Shown here: one piece after another, positions 62,633 through 64,000 of the stretch | Numbering within the stretch: position 1 is the first letter of the stretch | How the letters are laid out: each line of letters opens with the position of its first letter | Source: Paenibacillus pabuli | GTDB taxonomy: Bacteria > Bacillota > Bacilli > Paenibacillales > Paenibacillaceae | Direction of reading: 5' to 3' | Assembly (NCBI RefSeq): GCF_039831995.1 | Contig: NZ_JBDOIO010000004.1 | Location: 248,001-312,000, forward strand | Length of the DNA stretch: 64,000 nucleotides | Notes under the pieces: generated by a model | What the model was told of the DNA's origin: nothing | What the model saw: the letters and a program-made list of their open reading frames with translations, nothing else | Database searches by the model: none | Translations under genes and position numbers: made by a program

Positions 62633-64000
62633 ATGACGGAACAAAAGAATAAACCAAAAACCAAAAGAGCCCATATCATTTCGCACACCCACTGGGATCG
62701 GGAATGGTACCTGCCCTATGAGAAGCATCATATGCGGCTCGTTCAACTGGTGGATTCACTGTTAGATGAGCTCGATGAGGGAGCGGACTACAAAAGCTTC
62801 TACCTGGATGGACAAACGATCATCATCGACGATTATCTCCAGGTTCGCCCGGAGCAAAAGGAGCGGCTGGAGAAGCATATCCGGAATGGCCGGATCGTGA
62901 TCGGGCCTTGGTATATCTTGCAGGATGCGTTCCTTACCAGTGGTGAAGCCAATGTGCGCAATATGCAGGTTGGACATCGGGATGCGAAGCGTTACGGCAC
63001 GCCTTCTAAGATCGGTTATTTTCCCGATACGTTCGGGCTGGTTGGACAGACGCCGCAGCTCATGCTGCAATCTGGCATCGATAACGTCTTTTTTGGAAGA
63101 GGCGTGAAACCTACAGGTTTCAATAATACAGTATCGGATGCAGGTTACGAATCCAGCTTCTCGGAGCTGATGTGGGAAGGTCCGGATGGATCGAAAGTGC
63201 TGGGTGTGCTATTTGCCAATTGGTATTCCAATGGTAATGAAATTCCGGTAGACGAGGCTTCAGCCCGCAAATTCTGGGAAACGAAGCTGGCAGATGCCGA
63301 GAAATATGCCTCGACCAATGAGCTGCTGTACATGAACGGATGTGATCACCAGCCTATTCAGCGGGATCTGCCTGAGGCAATCCGAATGGCCGAGCAATTA
63401 CATCCCGACATTGAGTTCGTTCACTCCAACTTTCCAGATTATCTGACTGCTCTGAAAGAATCAGCGGAACATGAGTTGTCCACGGTAAAAGGAGAGCTGC
63501 GCAGCCAGCGTACCGATGGCTGGGGTACCCTGGTGAACACCGCTTCTGCACGGGTTTATCTGAAACAGATGAACCAGCTTGGTCAAGCCATGCTGGAAAA
63601 GGTGGCTGAGCCACTGGCATCCTATGCCCATCTCCTTGGACATGCTTATCCGCATGATCAACTGACCTATGCCTGGAAAACGCTGATGCAGAACCATCCG
63701 CATGACAGTATTTGCGGCTGCAGTGTGGATGAGGTCCACTGCGAGATGGTCACACGATTCGAGAAGAGTCGTCACGTCGCTGAAGCGATGATTGAAGAGA
63801 GCACAAGTCAGATTGCTGCTTCGGTGGATACCTCAATTTTTGCCAGTTATGGTGAAGATCCGCGACCACTGATCACGTTCAATACGACAGGGTGGGAGCG
63901 CAGCGGCGTTGTTCAGATCGAACTGGATGCTGCTCGTATCTACTTCCGTGATGGAATTTCATTAGAGGATATGGCTGCCCAAATGAACAACGTAGATCTG
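62633..64000 (+). CDS. Alpha-mannosidase, GH38 (second; 3' end outside window)
   Basis: 456 residues seen, open to the right edge. N-terminus RAHIISHTHWDREWYLP holds the zinc site (His20, Asp22), nucleophile Asp132 in GYFPDTFGLVGQ, and NHPHDSICGCSVDEV the later zinc His. The HTHWDREW pattern is that of the MngB/bacterial branch, different from the first GH38, so the pair probably splits linkages. Starts 3 nt after the clan-A gene with GAGAGGTGG upstream. Confidence 0.93.
   Translation, partial: MTEQKNKPKTKRAHIISHTHWDREWYLPYEKHHMRLVQLVDSLLDELDEGADYKSFYLDGQTIIIDDYLQVRPEQKERLEKHIRNGRIVIGPWYILQDAFLTSGEANVRNMQVGHRDAKRYGTPSKIGYFPDTFGLVGQTPQLMLQSGIDNVFFGRGVKPTGFNNTVSDAGYESSFSELMWEGPDGSKVLGVLFANWYSNGNEIPVDEASARKFWETKLADAEKYASTNELLYMNGCDHQPIQRDLPEAIRMAEQLHPDIEFVHSNFPDYLTALKESAEHELSTVKGELRSQRTDGWGTLVNTASARVYLKQMNQLGQAMLEKVAEPLASYAHLLGHAYPHDQLTYAWKTLMQNHPHDSICGCSVDEVHCEMVTRFEKSRHVAEAMIEESTSQIAASVDTSIFASYGEDPRPLITFNTTGWERSGVVQIELDAARIYFRDGISLEDMAAQMNNVDL

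Noticed and set aside
1..64000. CRISPR arrays, tRNA/rRNA genes, insertion sequences, prophage genes
   Set aside because: Looked for regular spacer-repeat arrays, cloverleaf patterns, transposase or integrase motifs and terminal inverted repeats; none seen.

Overview
The window looks like chromosomal DNA of a Paenibacillus-type, endospore-forming Firmicute. The evidence is the set of Bacillales housekeeping genes (ctaA, metNIQ with an S-box leader, nifU/yutI-yuzB-yutJ, mqnE, yumC, yumB-like ndh, yuiB, hemQ, dnaB-type helicase loader), a recognisable sda sporulation checkpoint gene, strong AGGAGG-type ribosome binding sites with many TTG/GTG starts, and large YesM/YesN-LplB/YtcP carbohydrate systems. 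No tRNA, rRNA, CRISPR array or insertion sequence was seen.

Layout. 0-1.6 kb: end of a Mn/Zn ABC permease pair. 1.9-4.9 kb: HAD phosphatase, DUF456 protein, MurJ/SpoVB-like flippase. 5-9 kb: DUF2515 protein (minus strand), thioredoxin-like protein, heme A synthase ctaA, orphan HEPN protein. 8.9-11.9 kb: sigma-A promoter, SAM-I riboswitch, metN-metI-metQ. 12.2-16.9 kb: SDR reductase, NifU-like protein, yuzB/yutJ, mqnE with a long hairpin-rich leader, HesB/IscA protein. 17-25.3 kb: membrane AraC-type sensor, CUT1 sugar ABC transporter without ATPase, two Gfo/Idh/MocA dehydrogenases. 25.4-29.5 kb: NAD(P)-binding protein behind a palindromic operator, a glycine-rich small protein, GH53 galactanase, acyltransferase. 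29.7-34.3 kb: candidate structured RNA, ppk and ppx converging with overlapping 3' ends, ppk preceded by PhoP-box-like repeats. 34.5-42.3 kb: YheC/D protein, sda behind a DnaA-box cluster, yumC, Rex-box-controlled ndh, hemQ, yuiB, dnaB.

42.4-64 kb (runs off the right edge): an N-glycan utilisation island. A secreted GH85 endo-beta-N-acetylglucosaminidase is divergent from a YesM/YesN two-component system, a lipoprotein-permease-permease importer and a run of cytoplasmic glycosidases: GH3, GH38, GH125, an unassigned clan GH-A enzyme and a second GH38. The logic is extracellular release of high-mannose glycans from glycoproteins, import of the glycan, and stepwise trimming inside the cell. The GH85 gene and the transporter share an identical 17-bp cre-like element. 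The 1056-residue clan-A enzyme is the best candidate for the missing beta-mannosidase of the core Man-beta-1,4-GlcNAc and is the most novel protein here.

Control elements read from the sequence include an S-box, Rex boxes (ndh, possibly ctaA), a PhoP-like repeat at ppk, DnaA boxes at sda and dnaB, two orphan palindromic operators, a dispersed hairpin repeat present in two copies with a compensatory change, and two candidate non-coding RNAs/leaders.
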